Assembly (NCBI GenBank): GCA_902798365.1
Contig: CADBWP010000024.1
Coordinates: 1 to 40,558, forward strand
DNA: 40,558 nt
Direction of reading: 5' to 3'
DNA from: an uncultured Ruminococcus sp.
Lineage (GTDB): Bacteria > Bacillota > Clostridia > Oscillospirales > Acutalibacteraceae
A program made the position numbers and the translations under genes. A model generated the notes under the pieces. That model saw only the letters and a list, made by a program, of their open reading frames with translations, searched no databases and was not told where the DNA came from. Shown in pieces: positions 1 through 7,312 of the stretch; the stretch's first letter is position 1; each line of letters starts with the position of its first letter.

Positions 1-592
1 TACATATTGTATCAAATATTTTTGCATTTGTACATAGTTTTTTTATCTTTTTTACAGATTTTTTTAATTCTTTTGTGTCAAAAGTTGTCTGAGCGACCAC
101 TTTCAGGGTTTTATTATTCCTTTTTAGAATAATAGGTAATATTTCGTCTAATTCCTGCTCTTTGTTAAAGGTAAAATACTCGCAGTTGCAGTTGCCTATT
201 ATGCCCCTCACCTCGGGGTGATCCGCATTGCCGGCGATAAGCACAACGTCGGTTTCGGGGTTTGTGTCGGCGACTATGCGGTGGATCTTTTTAACAAAGG
301 GACAGGTGGCGTCGCGGTAAGCTATGCCTCTTTTGTCAAGCTCGGCGACGACGCTTTTGGGCACTCCGTGCGAACGGATGACAAGTATCTCGTCCCCGCC
401 CACCTCGTCAACGCTGTCAACGGGGCGGCAGCCCTTTTCGCGCAGCTCGGCGACCATCTCCATGTTGTGGATAATGGGACCGAGGGTGCACACCCTTTTG
501 TTTTCGGCAAGCAAATTGTTAACCATGCTGACCGCGCGGCTCACGCCGAAGCAAAAGCCCGCCGAATCAGCCTTTTTCAAGCTCTTTTGCAT
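1..592 (-). CDS. ispH: 4-hydroxy-3-methylbut-2-enyl diphosphate reductase, partial (N-terminal 197 residues)
   Basis: IspH is the last enzyme of the MEP isoprenoid pathway, reducing HMBPP to IPP and DMAPP with a [4Fe-4S] cluster. The visible 197 residues carry the cluster cysteines C14 (AGFCFGV), C97 (ATCPFV) and C197 in the last complete codon, plus the substrate histidines H42 (PIIHN), H75 (SHGVP) and H125 (DHPEV). The ATG at 592-590 lies inside the end of plsC (26 bp overlap) and has an AGGGAG-like ribosome site just upstream. The gene leaves the window at position 1. In many Clostridia ispH is fused to ribosomal protein S1, which cannot be checked here. Codon use changes from GC-rich to AT-rich in the last 60 or so codons although the frame stays open and the family motifs continue. 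Confidence 0.93.
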   Translation of the reverse strand, partial: MQKSLKKADSAGFCFGVSRAVSMVNNLLAENKRVCTLGPIIHNMEMVAELREKGCRPVDSVDEVGGDEILVIRSHGVPKSVVAELDKRGIAYRDATCPFVKKIHRIVADTNPETDVVLIAGNADHPEVRGIIGNCNCEYFTFNKEQELDEILPIILKRNNKTLKVVAQTTFDTKELKKSVKKIKKLCTNAKIFDTIC

Positions 593-1196
593 CCTGCTCC
601 CTCATTTTCTTTATTTCGCCCATAATTACAGCCGAGGCGTTTTTCAGCTCGCGCCGTCCTCCGTCGGGGGTGAGTCCGAGATCCTCGGGCGTGAGCGGAT
701 CGCCGAAATGGATTATGGTTTTTGAGAATGTGCGGTTAAAGCTGCGCTTTGTTATGCAGCAGGGCACCACCGGAACCTGCATCTGCTGTGCCACAAGGGC
801 GCATCCGCTGCGCGGACGCATAAGCTCGCCGGTTTTGCTTCTTCCGCCCTCGAGGAATATCGTCATAACGTTGCCCTCGCGGATAAGATCCTCGCCCGTT
901 TTGATGGCTGCGCCGTCGCCTGCGCCGCGAACGACCGGAAATGCTCCCAGCGCGCGGATGAGAGCGCCGAAAAATTTGTTCTCAAACAGCTCTGCCTTCG
1001 CCATAAAATAGAGCCGTCTTTTGCAGCCTATGCCCAGAAGCGGCGGATCTGCAAACGACATATGGTTGCTTGCAAGGATGACTCCGCCCTCGGGTGGGAT
1101 CGCGCCGCTGTTTTTTATTTTGTAGCGGTACAGCGCCTTGAATATGGGCATGAGGATAGCCCTGCCCACGGAATATAACACCTTGTTTTGTGCCAT
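567..1196 (-). CDS. plsC: 1-acyl-sn-glycerol-3-phosphate acyltransferase
   Basis: Transfers an acyl chain to lysophosphatidic acid to make phosphatidic acid, at the inner face of the membrane. The 209-residue protein has the acyltransferase block I motif NHMSFAD (residues 44-50, catalytic H45 and D50), the FPVVRG block around 86-91 and the block III motif EGGRS at 116-120, where the phosphate of the substrate is bound. Length is normal for the short PlsC family. Its ATG shares one base with the stop of cmk (TGATG), and its own end overlaps ispH, so cmk-plsC-ispH is translationally coupled. This order is common in Clostridia. Confidence 0.93.
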   Translation of the reverse strand: MAQNKVLYSVGRAILMPIFKALYRYKIKNSGAIPPEGGVILASNHMSFADPPLLGIGCKRRLYFMAKAELFENKFFGALIRALGAFPVVRGAGDGAAIKTGEDLIREGNVMTIFLEGGRSKTGELMRPRSGCALVAQQMQVPVVPCCITKRSFNRTFSKTIIHFGDPLTPEDLGLTPDGGRRELKNASAVIMGEIKKMREQDAKELEKG

Positions 1197-1864
1197 CAGA
1201 TGTTCTCCTTTATCACCGTTATTATTTTATCTACACTCTGCTCAAAGTCAAGCTCGGTCGTATCGACCAAAATGCTGTCGGCGGCAGGCTTGAGCGGAGC
1301 TATGGCGCGGTTGGCGTCGTTGCTGTCGCGCTCGATAACGTCCTTTAGAATGTCCTCGTATTTGACGTCCATTCCCTTCTCGATAAGCTCCTTGTACCTT
1401 CTGCCGGCGCGCGCCTCGGGAGCTGCGGTGAGGAAGATCTTCACCTGTGCGTCGGGCAGCACCACGGTGCCGATGTCTCTGCCGTCCATAATTACGTTGT
1501 GGGTTCTTGCCATGCTGCGCTGAAGCTCGAGCAAAAACTCCCTTACGGCAGGTACAGCGGAGATTTTGGACGCCGTCATCGACGCCTCCGGCGTGCGGAT
1601 AAGCCCCGAAACATCCTCGCCATTGAGAAGAACTATCTGTTCACCCTTTTCGTTGAAGGTGAGGTCAACGGTAATTTCCTTAAGCAGCTGTTCCACCTCG
1701 GGAGAAGGAACAGGCTCTACCCCCTTGCGAGACGCGGCAAGACCGATAGTGCGGTACAGCGCGCCGGTATCGACATAGATAAAGTCAAGCGCCTTGGCGG
1801 CGCGTTTTGCGATGGTTGATTTGCCTGCACCCGCAGGCCCGTCCAATGCAACGGCGATCGGCAT
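1196..1864 (-). CDS. cmk: (d)CMP kinase
   Basis: Phosphorylates CMP and dCMP to the diphosphates in pyrimidine salvage. The 222-residue protein begins MPIAVALDG and has the P-loop GPAGAGKST at residues 9-17, the DGRDIGT substrate-binding motif and the ERDSND/R lid typical of bacterial Cmk. The reading frame is open further upstream to 1951, but that part overlaps the preceding gene and has no family similarity. The ATG at 1864 has an AGGA site 8-9 bases ahead and gives the usual family length. It lies 20 bp after the flavoprotein gene and overlaps plsC by one base. Confidence 0.95.
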   Translation of the reverse strand: MPIAVALDGPAGAGKSTIAKRAAKALDFIYVDTGALYRTIGLAASRKGVEPVPSPEVEQLLKEITVDLTFNEKGEQIVLLNGEDVSGLIRTPEASMTASKISAVPAVREFLLELQRSMARTHNVIMDGRDIGTVVLPDAQVKIFLTAAPEARAGRRYKELIEKGMDVKYEDILKDVIERDSNDANRAIAPLKPAADSILVDTTELDFEQSVDKIITVIKENI

Positions 1865-1884
1865 ATTTTTCAATCCTTTCATTG

Positions 1885-3144
1885 TTATCTGTCTGTTATC
1901 TGATCTCTGTCCTCTGCCGCCTTTTCCCCTGCAAGCCTGCCCGTACTCCACGCAATTTGCAGGTTGAAGCCGCCCGTATAGGCGTCGCAGTCAATGACCT
2001 CGCCCGCAAAGTACAAGCCGCGCACAAGACGGCTTTCCATTGTTTTGGGGTCGAGCTCGGAGGTCTTTACGCCGCCCGAGGTGATTATTGCCTCCTCGAT
2101 GGGGCGAAAACCGCTTATGCTTACGGCAAAGCCTTTTAAGATCTCACACAGCCGCCTGCGCTCGGCACGCGTGACGGAGTGACATTTTTTGTCGAAGGGC
2201 AGTCCCCAGCGCTTCAGCACCGGGATTATTATTTTTCGCGGCAGCAGCTTTGACAGGGAATTTGACACGTCGCGGTTGATGTTTTCGGAAAAATCCTTTT
2301 GCAGTCTGCGGTCGAGCTGCTCGCTGTCGAGCGCCGGCTTAAGGTCGATTACGGCGGTGTATTTTCCGCGCACTATGTCGCGCAGGTGAGAGCTTGCCGA
2401 AAGGATCATGGGGCCGCTGACGCCAAAGTGCGTGAAAAGCATTTCGCCGAAGTCGCTGTAGGCGGTTTTGCCGCTGCCTTTGTCGATTATTTTAAGCCCC
2501 ACGTTGCGCAGCGAAAGCCCCTGCATGCTTTTACACTCGGGGTCGTCGCTTTCAAGCGGAACCAGCGAGGGCTTGAGCGGCACAACGGTGTGACCTGCCT
2601 GCTCCGCAAGCGTGTAGCCGTCGCCCGTTGAGCCCGTGAGCGGATAGCTTTTGCCGCCGCAGCACACTATTACGCAGTCGGCAAAAAAGCTTTTGCCCCT
2701 GCACGATACTCCTACAGCTTTGCTGTCCTCGATAATCAGCGAATCCGCCTGAGCCTGTATCCGCCTGACGCCGAGGCCTTCCGTCCAATGCACAAGGGCG
2801 TCAACCACATCCACAGCCTTTTCGGAAACGGGAAAGACGCGGTTTCCGCGTTCGGTTTTGAGCGGAAGCCCTATCTGCTCAAAAAAGGCGTAAGCGTCAA
2901 GGGGTGAAAACGCGCTGACGGCAGAATACAGGAACCTGCCGTTGACGGGCACGTTTTGCACAAACTCCTGCACGTCGCAGTTGTTTGTGATGTTGCACCT
3001 GCCCTTGCCGGTTATCATTATTTTTCGCCCGGCGCGGGAGTTTTTTTCTATCAGAGTGACCGACGCTCCGCGCGCTGCGGCTGTGCCCGCCGCCATAAGT
3101 CCCGCGGCTCCTGCGCCGACCACTATTATCTTTTTCTTAACCAT
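1885..3144 (-). CDS. YhiN/HI0933-family FAD-dependent oxidoreductase
   Basis: A flavoprotein of the HI0933/YhiN (aminoacetone oxidase-like) family, whose physiological reaction is not well established. The 419 residues start with a Rossmann FAD-binding motif (GAGAAG at 10-15, with the acidic end IEKN after it). They also contain the family motif GKSYPLTGSTGDGY in the middle and a C-terminal FAD-contact block with FAGEVID and GGFNLQIA. The ATG at 3144 sits 8 bp inside the end of the rpiR-type gene and has only a weak ribosome site, so coupled translation is likely. The open frame continues upstream to 3300 but encodes unrelated residues there. A YhiN gene just ahead of cmk-plsC-ispH is a recurrent clostridial arrangement. 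Confidence 0.9.
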   Translation of the reverse strand: MVKKKIIVVGAGAAGLMAAGTAAARGASVTLIEKNSRAGRKIMITGKGRCNITNNCDVQEFVQNVPVNGRFLYSAVSAFSPLDAYAFFEQIGLPLKTERGNRVFPVSEKAVDVVDALVHWTEGLGVRRIQAQADSLIIEDSKAVGVSCRGKSFFADCVIVCCGGKSYPLTGSTGDGYTLAEQAGHTVVPLKPSLVPLESDDPECKSMQGLSLRNVGLKIIDKGSGKTAYSDFGEMLFTHFGVSGPMILSASSHLRDIVRGKYTAVIDLKPALDSEQLDRRLQKDFSENINRDVSNSLSKLLPRKIIIPVLKRWGLPFDKKCHSVTRAERRRLCEILKGFAVSISGFRPIEEAIITSGGVKTSELDPKTMESRLVRGLYFAGEVIDCDAYTGGFNLQIAWSTGRLAGEKAAEDRDQITDR

Positions 3145-4027
3145 TGTCGTCGGTCTTGTTTTTTTCGTTGTCGTGGCTGGCATACACTCCCTCGCGGTTC
3201 CACACCTGCTCAAGCCGGCGGAAGGTCTCGCTGACCTCGTCCTTCTTTTTGAGCACGGTGGCGACGATAAGCGCGTTGATAAGGCTGAGCGGAGCAACAA
3301 GCGAATCGACTATGGAAGCCATGTCGCTTCTTGCGATGAGCACCGAGTCGGCAGACTGGATGAGCGGCGAAGCCATGCTGTCGGTGATTGCCACCGCGTG
3401 AGCGCCGCGTGAACGGGCAAAGTCCATTGCCTCTACCGCCATAACGCTGTAGCGCGGAAACGATATGCCTATGATAACATCGTCGCTGGTCATTCGGAAT
3501 ATGTGCTCGTAAAGCGAGGTGGTGCTGGTGGTGTTGATGACCACGACGTTGTCGAAGATAAGCTGAAAATAATACGCCAAAAATCCGGCGATGGCGGCGG
3601 TGGAGCGCACGCCGAAGATATAGATGCGCTTTGCCGCGCAAATCTCGTCAACCGCGCGGCTGAAATCCTCGTGCGAGGTTTCTTCTATGGTGCGGCGTAT
3701 CTTCTCTATGTCCTGCATGAGCACGCTGTCGAGCACGTTGCCGTCTCCTATGCGGTTAGAGGTCACCTCTATGCGCTGAACCGAGGTGAGCTTGTTGCGG
3801 ATCATCTCCTGCATCGCCTTTTGCAGCTTGGGATAACCGTCGTAGCCGAGCTCGGTGGCAAAGCGCACTACCGTGCTCTCGGACACTCCGACTGTCTCGC
3901 CGAGCTTTGAGGCGGTCATGAACGCCGCCTTGTCGTAATGCTCTTCAATGTAAAGGGCAATGCGCTTTTGCCCCTTTGAAAAGCTGTTCATCATCAAATC
4001 TATTCGGGTGAGAAGATGTGTAATCAT
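3137..4027 (-). CDS. MurR/RpiR-family transcriptional regulator
   Basis: A 296-residue DNA-binding regulator. Residues 1-77 or so form the RpiR-type helix-turn-helix domain (ASKLGETVGVSESTVVRFA is the helix-turn-helix core). Residues about 120-250 form a SIS domain, the sugar-phosphate isomerase fold that in this family senses phosphosugars (IYIFGVRSTAA at its start). The ATG at 4027 has a strong AAGGAG site 9 bases upstream. It is the first gene of the minus-strand operon leading to ispH and is divergent from hisH. The effector is unknown; family members often respond to amino sugar or pentose phosphates. Confidence 0.9.
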   Translation of the reverse strand: MITHLLTRIDLMMNSFSKGQKRIALYIEEHYDKAAFMTASKLGETVGVSESTVVRFATELGYDGYPKLQKAMQEMIRNKLTSVQRIEVTSNRIGDGNVLDSVLMQDIEKIRRTIEETSHEDFSRAVDEICAAKRIYIFGVRSTAAIAGFLAYYFQLIFDNVVVINTTSTTSLYEHIFRMTSDDVIIGISFPRYSVMAVEAMDFARSRGAHAVAITDSMASPLIQSADSVLIARSDMASIVDSLVAPLSLINALIVATVLKKKDEVSETFRRLEQVWNREGVYASHDNEKNKTDDNG

Positions 4028-4062
4028 GTGAAAACACTCCTTGTTCTCTAAGTCTATCTTTC

Positions 4063-4091
4063 ATTTTATCACATCAACTTGCAAAATTCAA
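4063..4091 (-). promoter_or_regulatory. Sigma-A type promoter for the rpiR-yhiN-cmk-plsC-ispH operon
   Basis: Read on the minus strand: -35 TTGAAT (4091-4086), 17 bp spacer, -10 TAAAAT (4068-4063) preceded by TGA, which makes an extended -10. The start of transcription would fall about 30 bp ahead of the regulator ATG. Confidence 0.65.
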
Positions 4092-4104
4092 TCATTTTTG
4101 GACG

Positions 4105-4128
4105 AAATATGTCGATACGACTTCATTT
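4105..4128. promoter_or_regulatory. Dyad between divergent rpiR and hisH promoters, possible operator
   Basis: The segment has twofold symmetry: AAAT, GTCG, a 3 bp centre ATA, CGAC, ATTT (inner spacers 2 and 3 bp). It lies between the two divergent promoters, where an RpiR-type protein could regulate its own gene and perhaps hisH. Only the symmetry is seen; binding is inferred. Confidence 0.3.
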
Positions 4129-4151
4129 TGTAAAATCCGGGGCGGATTCTA

Positions 4152-4180
4152 TTGCAAAAAATCTGCCATTATGGTATAAT
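4152..4180 (+). promoter_or_regulatory. Sigma-A promoter for hisHF
   Basis: -35 TTGCAA at 4152-4157, 17 bp spacer, extended -10 TGGTATAAT with TATAAT at 4175-4180. Transcription would start near 4187, about 20 bases before the hisH ATG at 4206. That excludes the in-frame upstream start at 4152. Confidence 0.8.
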
Positions 4181-4205
4181 CTGCACATGCAAGGGAGATG
4201 ATGAT

Positions 4206-4823
4206 ATGATCGCTGTTATCGACTACGGCGCAGGCAATATTCAGAGCGTGAGCAAGGCGCTGCGGCACATAGGAGCCGACTGCGTTGTTACGCGCGACCG
4301 GGAAACCGTTTTGAATGCGGACGGAGCGGTGCTGCCGGGCGTTGGCTCGTTCGGCGATACGGTCAACAGCCTTAACGCCTTTGGAATAAGGGACGCGGCG
4401 GTTGAGTTTATTAACAGCGGAAAGCCGTTTTTGGGCATTTGCCTCGGCTTGCAGCTGCTGTTTCCGGGAAGCGACGAAAGCCCCGGGGCGCGCGGTCTGG
4501 GCATTTTCGACGGCAGCATTTCAAGGATTCCCATGGGAAAGGGCTTGAAAATTCCGCACATGGGCTGGAACAGCCTCAGCATTTTAAAGCCCGGCAGGCT
4601 GTTTGACGGCATAGAAAACGGCGCATATGTTTATTTTGTTCACTCCTATTATCTGAACGCCGCCGACAAGGGCATTGTGGCGGCGCAGACCGAGTACGGC
4701 GTTACCATTGACGCGGCGATTGAGCACGGCAATGTGTTTGCCACGCAGTTCCACCCCGAAAAAAGCGGCGACACGGGTCTTAAGATTTTGAAAAACTTTA
4801 CTGATATTGTCGGAGGCAGATAA
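4206..4823 (+). CDS. hisH: Imidazole glycerol phosphate synthase, glutaminase subunit
   Basis: Class I glutamine amidotransferase that supplies ammonia to HisF in histidine synthesis; the reaction makes IGP and AICAR from PRFAR. The 205-residue protein has the nucleophile C79 in GICLGLQ and the His/Glu pair H183 and E185 in FHPEKSG. The ATG at 4206 follows an AAGGGAGATG ribosome site and lies just after the mapped promoter. HisF follows after one base. The other his genes are not in the window. A HisH/HisF pair can also act in acetamido-sugar synthesis, but both proteins here look like the standard histidine pathway forms. Confidence 0.93.
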   Translation: MIAVIDYGAGNIQSVSKALRHIGADCVVTRDRETVLNADGAVLPGVGSFGDTVNSLNAFGIRDAAVEFINSGKPFLGICLGLQLLFPGSDESPGARGLGIFDGSISRIPMGKGLKIPHMGWNSLSILKPGRLFDGIENGAYVYFVHSYYLNAADKGIVAAQTEYGVTIDAAIEHGNVFATQFHPEKSGDTGLKILKNFTDIVGGR

Positions 4824-4824
4824 G

Positions 4825-5580
4825 ATGTATGCAAAAAGAATAATCCCCTGCCTCGATGTAAAAAACGGCAGGGTAGTTAAGGGCATGAGCTTTGTAAACA
4901 TTGTTGACGCGGGCGACCCCGTTGAGTGCGCCGCGCAGTACGACCGTCAGGGCGCCGACGAGCTGGTGTTTCTGGACATAACCGCCTCCAGCGATTCGCG
5001 CAACATAACCATAGACATGGTGGAAAGAGTTGCCGACACCATTTTTATTCCCTTTACGGTTGGCGGCGGCATACGAAGCGTTGACGACTTTAACGCGCTG
5101 CTCCGGGCGGGAGCCGACAAGGTGAGCGTCAATTCGGCGGCGGTGCACCGTCCGGCGCTGATAAGCGAGGCGGCGTACAAGTTCGGCAGCCAATGCGTGG
5201 TGGCGGCTATTGACGCAAAACGCAGCGGAAACAGCTGGGAGGTATATATAAACGGCGGCAGAAAGCCGATGGGCATAGACGCCGTTGAGTGGGCGGTAAA
5301 ATGCCGCGAGCTGGGAGCAGGCGAAATACTGCTGACCAGCATGGACGAGGACGGTCAGAAAAACGGCTACGACCTTGAGCTTACAAGGGCGGTGTCGGAG
5401 CGTGTCGATATTCCCGTAATAGCCAGCGGCGGAGCGGGAGCCCTTGAGCACTTTTACGACGCGTTCACAAAGGGCAAGGCCGACGCGGTGCTGGCGGCGT
5501 CGCTGTTCCACTTCGGCGAGATCCCCATTCCCGAGCTGAAAAAGTATCTGAATGAGAATAATATACCGGTAAGAATATAA
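4825..5580 (+). CDS. hisF: Imidazole glycerol phosphate synthase, cyclase subunit
   Basis: The cyclase half of IGP synthase, a (beta/alpha)8 barrel. The 251 residues include the catalytic aspartates D11 (PCLDVK) and D130 (AAIDAK), the FTVGGGIRS phosphate-binding loop and the IASGGAG second phosphate site. The ATG at 4825 is one base after the hisH stop and has a GGAGG site overlapping the end of hisH, so the two subunits should be made in step. A hairpin at 5599-5635 ends the unit, so hisHF is a two-gene operon. Confidence 0.95.
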   Translation: MYAKRIIPCLDVKNGRVVKGMSFVNIVDAGDPVECAAQYDRQGADELVFLDITASSDSRNITIDMVERVADTIFIPFTVGGGIRSVDDFNALLRAGADKVSVNSAAVHRPALISEAAYKFGSQCVVAAIDAKRSGNSWEVYINGGRKPMGIDAVEWAVKCRELGAGEILLTSMDEDGQKNGYDLELTRAVSERVDIPVIASGGAGALEHFYDAFTKGKADAVLAASLFHFGEIPIPELKKYLNENNIPVRI

Positions 5581-5598
5581 TAAACAATAGAACTATAG

Positions 5599-5635
5599 CC
5601 ACCGGCGGAGAAATAACTCCGTCGGCGGTTTGTCT
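5599..5635 (+). terminator. Hairpin after hisF
   Basis: A GC-rich inverted repeat, CCACCGGCGGAG against CTCCGTCGGCGG, with one mismatch and one G-U pair, loop AAATAA, then TTTGTCTT. The U-tract is imperfect. Confidence 0.6.
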
Positions 5636-5674
5636 TATCTGAAAAAATATGCGCGCAAAAATATTGCTATCTAA

Positions 5675-5703
5675 TTGCAATTCGCAAGCATATATGCTAT
5701 AAT
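5675..5703 (+). promoter_or_regulatory. Promoter and palindromic operator of the RelB-type antitoxin gene
   Basis: -35 TTGCAA at 5675-5680, 17 bp spacer, -10 TATAAT at 5698-5703. The spacer ends with a perfect palindrome GCATATATGC at 5688-5697, next to the -10. This is where ribbon-helix-helix antitoxins usually repress their own promoters. Confidence 0.65.
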
Positions 5704-5734
5704 AAACCCATAAACTAAAACAGAGGTGTTATAT

Positions 5735-6022
5735 ATGGCAAAGACCGCTAATGTTTTTACTCGCGTTGATCCTCAGATCAAGGAGCAGGCAGAGAATATC
5801 CTGAATCAGCTTGGTATTCCCATGTCAAACGCAGTCGGGATGTTTCTTCGTCAAATCGTCCTTCAAAACGGTATTCCTTTTGAAATGAAGCTGCCGCCCT
5901 CAAAACCGCTCGGATATCACCGGTTGTCCGAAGAAGAATTTGACGCGGCATTACAGGAGGGTTATGACGATATTATAAACGGTCGTGTTGTTTCGTCACA
6001 GGAAGTCAAAGCGGAAAGATGA
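5735..6022 (+). CDS. RelB/DinJ-family antitoxin
   Basis: A 95-residue type II antitoxin. The N-terminal 50 residues (AKTANVFTRVDP, then LGIPMSNAVGMFLRQIV) match the ribbon-helix-helix DNA-binding domain of RelB/DinJ. The C-terminal part (EEFDAALQEGYDDI, INGRVVSSQEV) is the toxin-wrapping tail. The ATG at 5735 is preceded by an AGAGGTG site 6 bases away; an ATG at 5726 also exists but lies in that site. The next frame, overlapping by ATGA at 6019, holds only the end of a toxin, so this antitoxin seems to have outlived its partner. Confidence 0.88.
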   Translation: MAKTANVFTRVDPQIKEQAENILNQLGIPMSNAVGMFLRQIVLQNGIPFEMKLPPSKPLGYHRLSEEEFDAALQEGYDDIINGRVVSSQEVKAER

Positions 6023-6126
6023 ATGTAAAGAACTATCTTGTATTCTATAAGGCAGATCGGAGCAATAAGTCGGTGGAGATCGTTCGCATCATGTACGGCG
6101 GCAGGGATTTTGACCGTTATTTATAA
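6019..6126 (+). pseudogene. C-terminal stump of a ParE/RelE-superfamily toxin
   Basis: This 35-codon frame begins at an ATG that overlaps the antitoxin stop (ATGA), exactly where the toxin gene of such operons starts. It encodes MNVKNYLVFYKAD followed by VEIVRIMYGGRDFDRYL. That is the conserved C-terminal third of ParE/RelE-type mRNA interferase or gyrase toxins, in which NYLVFY and RILYGRRD are typical. The first 55-60 residues expected for the family are absent, so an internal deletion kept the start region and the C-terminus in frame. The product should lack most of the fold and is probably not toxic. The similarity was recognised from memory. Confidence 0.7.
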
Positions 6127-6183
6127 AACTGTTCATTCAATTAAGGTTTCCCCGAAAAGGATATTTATTGTATATTATAAATC

Positions 6184-6225
6184 AACCCCGCTATATGAGG
6201 CGATATACGCTCATATTGCGGGGTT
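6184..6225 (+). terminator. Hairpin downstream of the antitoxin/toxin remnant
   Basis: Long near-perfect stem: AACCCCGC-T-ATATGAG against CTCATAT-T-GCGGGGTT with a 10-base loop. No real U-tract follows on the plus strand, so it may be a terminator, a 3' end stabiliser or a relic repeat. Confidence 0.45.
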
Positions 6226-6391
6226 TGTAATACTAAAAAGCTCCGTCACAAAGAATATCCAAAAACCATGATAAGGGAACTTTTGAATATACTCAATTAT
6301 TGTATTGACAACGTAATCGCTCGCCGCTTTATGTGCAAAATACATAAATATTTTGGTGAATATTTAGTGAGTTTTTTTCTGATATATGTGG

Positions 6392-6397
6392 TAAAAT
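6392..6397 (+). promoter_or_regulatory. Extended -10 element for the 6S-like RNA
   Basis: TGG followed by TAAAAT at 6392-6397. No good -35 is seen at 17 bp, as is common with extended -10 promoters. The predicted start, near 6403, coincides with the first paired base of the RNA structure. Confidence 0.5.
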
Positions 6398-6400
6398 AAA

Positions 6401-6613
6401 GTTGCCAACAGTTGTACAACTAAATATGCAGTAAAAACTATTGTACTTAACGTGGGGATAGTGTTTTTGTTTTTGATAAAAACACTATGCTCTTATTCGA
6501 CTATCCCTGTTAAGTACGTTATTATAGCTTTCAGTAGGTGTGTTGTACAATTGTTTGGCGACAATCGAGCTCGTGTTTTTTGACGCACAGCTTTTCGGTT
6601 GTGCGTCTTTTTT
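6401..6613 (+). ncRNA. Candidate 6S-like structured RNA
   Basis: A self-contained transcription unit with no open frame. A 20 bp closing stem joins 6401-6420 to 6542-6562, with one bulged U and two G-U pairs. It encloses an open region of 22 bases (6421-6442) facing 24 bases (6518-6541). Above that lies an apical stem: 9 bp (6443-6451 with 6509-6517), then 7 bp (6455-6461 with 6501-6507), with a further hairpin of 7-11 bp between 6458 and 6488. A long rod with a large central bubble is the architecture of 6S RNA, which mimics an open promoter and binds RNA polymerase. A promoter sits directly upstream and a strong terminator about 20 bases after the closing stem. Alternatives are a MITE with 20 bp terminal inverted repeats, or a leader of the zinc-ribbon gene. 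The 6S identity rests on shape only. Confidence 0.45.
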
Positions 6614-6620
6614 ATTTTTT
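6582..6620 (+). terminator. Strong intrinsic terminator of the 6S-like unit
   Basis: Perfect 8 bp stem GACGCACA (6582-6589) with TGTGCGTC (6600-6607), then T6-A-T6. It isolates the RNA unit from the gene starting at 6669. Confidence 0.85.
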
Positions 6621-6668
6621 ATGCGGGCATATCGGAATACCATCGCTATTACAAAAGGAGGAATGTAA

Positions 6669-7307
6669 ATGTTTTGCAAATTCTGCGGTTCCACTCTTGA
6701 CGACAACGCTTTATTCTGCGAAAAATGCGGAAAAAAGGTAATTCGGGAAGAAAATACAAACACACCATCGACAGAAAACAGCGCTCATCCTGCCGGCAAT
6801 ACCGGCAATCTGTTTCAAACACCTGCTTCGGCAACGTACGGATACTGTTGTCCCGAATGCGGCAATGAGCAGCTTCAAATCATTAATGGGATGAACGTAA
6901 CCACTACTACAAGCAACAACTCTTTTATCTGCGAAAAATGCGGTTGCAAGTTCAGAAACCCGAAGGATTTGATACAAGAAGCTAAACAAGGGAAAAAGAT
7001 ATTGGCTACTATTTCCGGAATCGGAGCTGTTTTTGCTACTATTTTTTTGATTATTTTTATTTCCAGAGGATATTACAAACCTGAATATCCGATGGGTGGA
7101 CAAATCGGGCTTATAATAAGTGTCCTGCTCGCTTTTCTGATAATTGGTTTTTTTGTAAGCTTGTCAAAAACTTCAGGGAGAGAAAAAAAAGCAAGAGAAA
7201 CAATTAAAAAAATGCAACGCTTCAATCCATCTATTGCTGATCCGTTCCCAACAAACCCTTTCGATGAAATAAAAAACAATAAATCTAAACCCGGTAAATC
7301 AGACTGA
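6669..7307 (+). CDS. Zinc-ribbon membrane protein of unknown function
   Basis: A 212-residue protein. An N-terminal zinc ribbon has two CxxC pairs (C3/C6 and C17/C20), and a second ribbon has CPEC at 61-64 and CEKC at 88-91. Two predicted membrane segments lie at about 112-132 and 145-165, followed by a basic, polar tail. Proteins with a leading zinc_ribbon_2 domain and membrane segments are common in Firmicutes and mostly uncharacterised. The ATG at 6669 has a strong AAAGGAGG site. The DUF2085 gene starts 5 bases after its stop, so the two are probably cotranscribed. Base composition is more AT-rich than the flanking housekeeping genes. Confidence 0.8.
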   Translation: MFCKFCGSTLDDNALFCEKCGKKVIREENTNTPSTENSAHPAGNTGNLFQTPASATYGYCCPECGNEQLQIINGMNVTTTTSNNSFICEKCGCKFRNPKDLIQEAKQGKKILATISGIGAVFATIFLIIFISRGYYKPEYPMGGQIGLIISVLLAFLIIGFFVSLSKTSGREKKARETIKKMQRFNPSIADPFPTNPFDEIKNNKSKPGKSD

Positions 7308-7312
7308 ATAAT

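Noticed and set aside
4152-4205. Longer hisH start at 4152
   Set aside because: It would begin at the -35 element of a strong promoter, upstream of the predicted transcription start.
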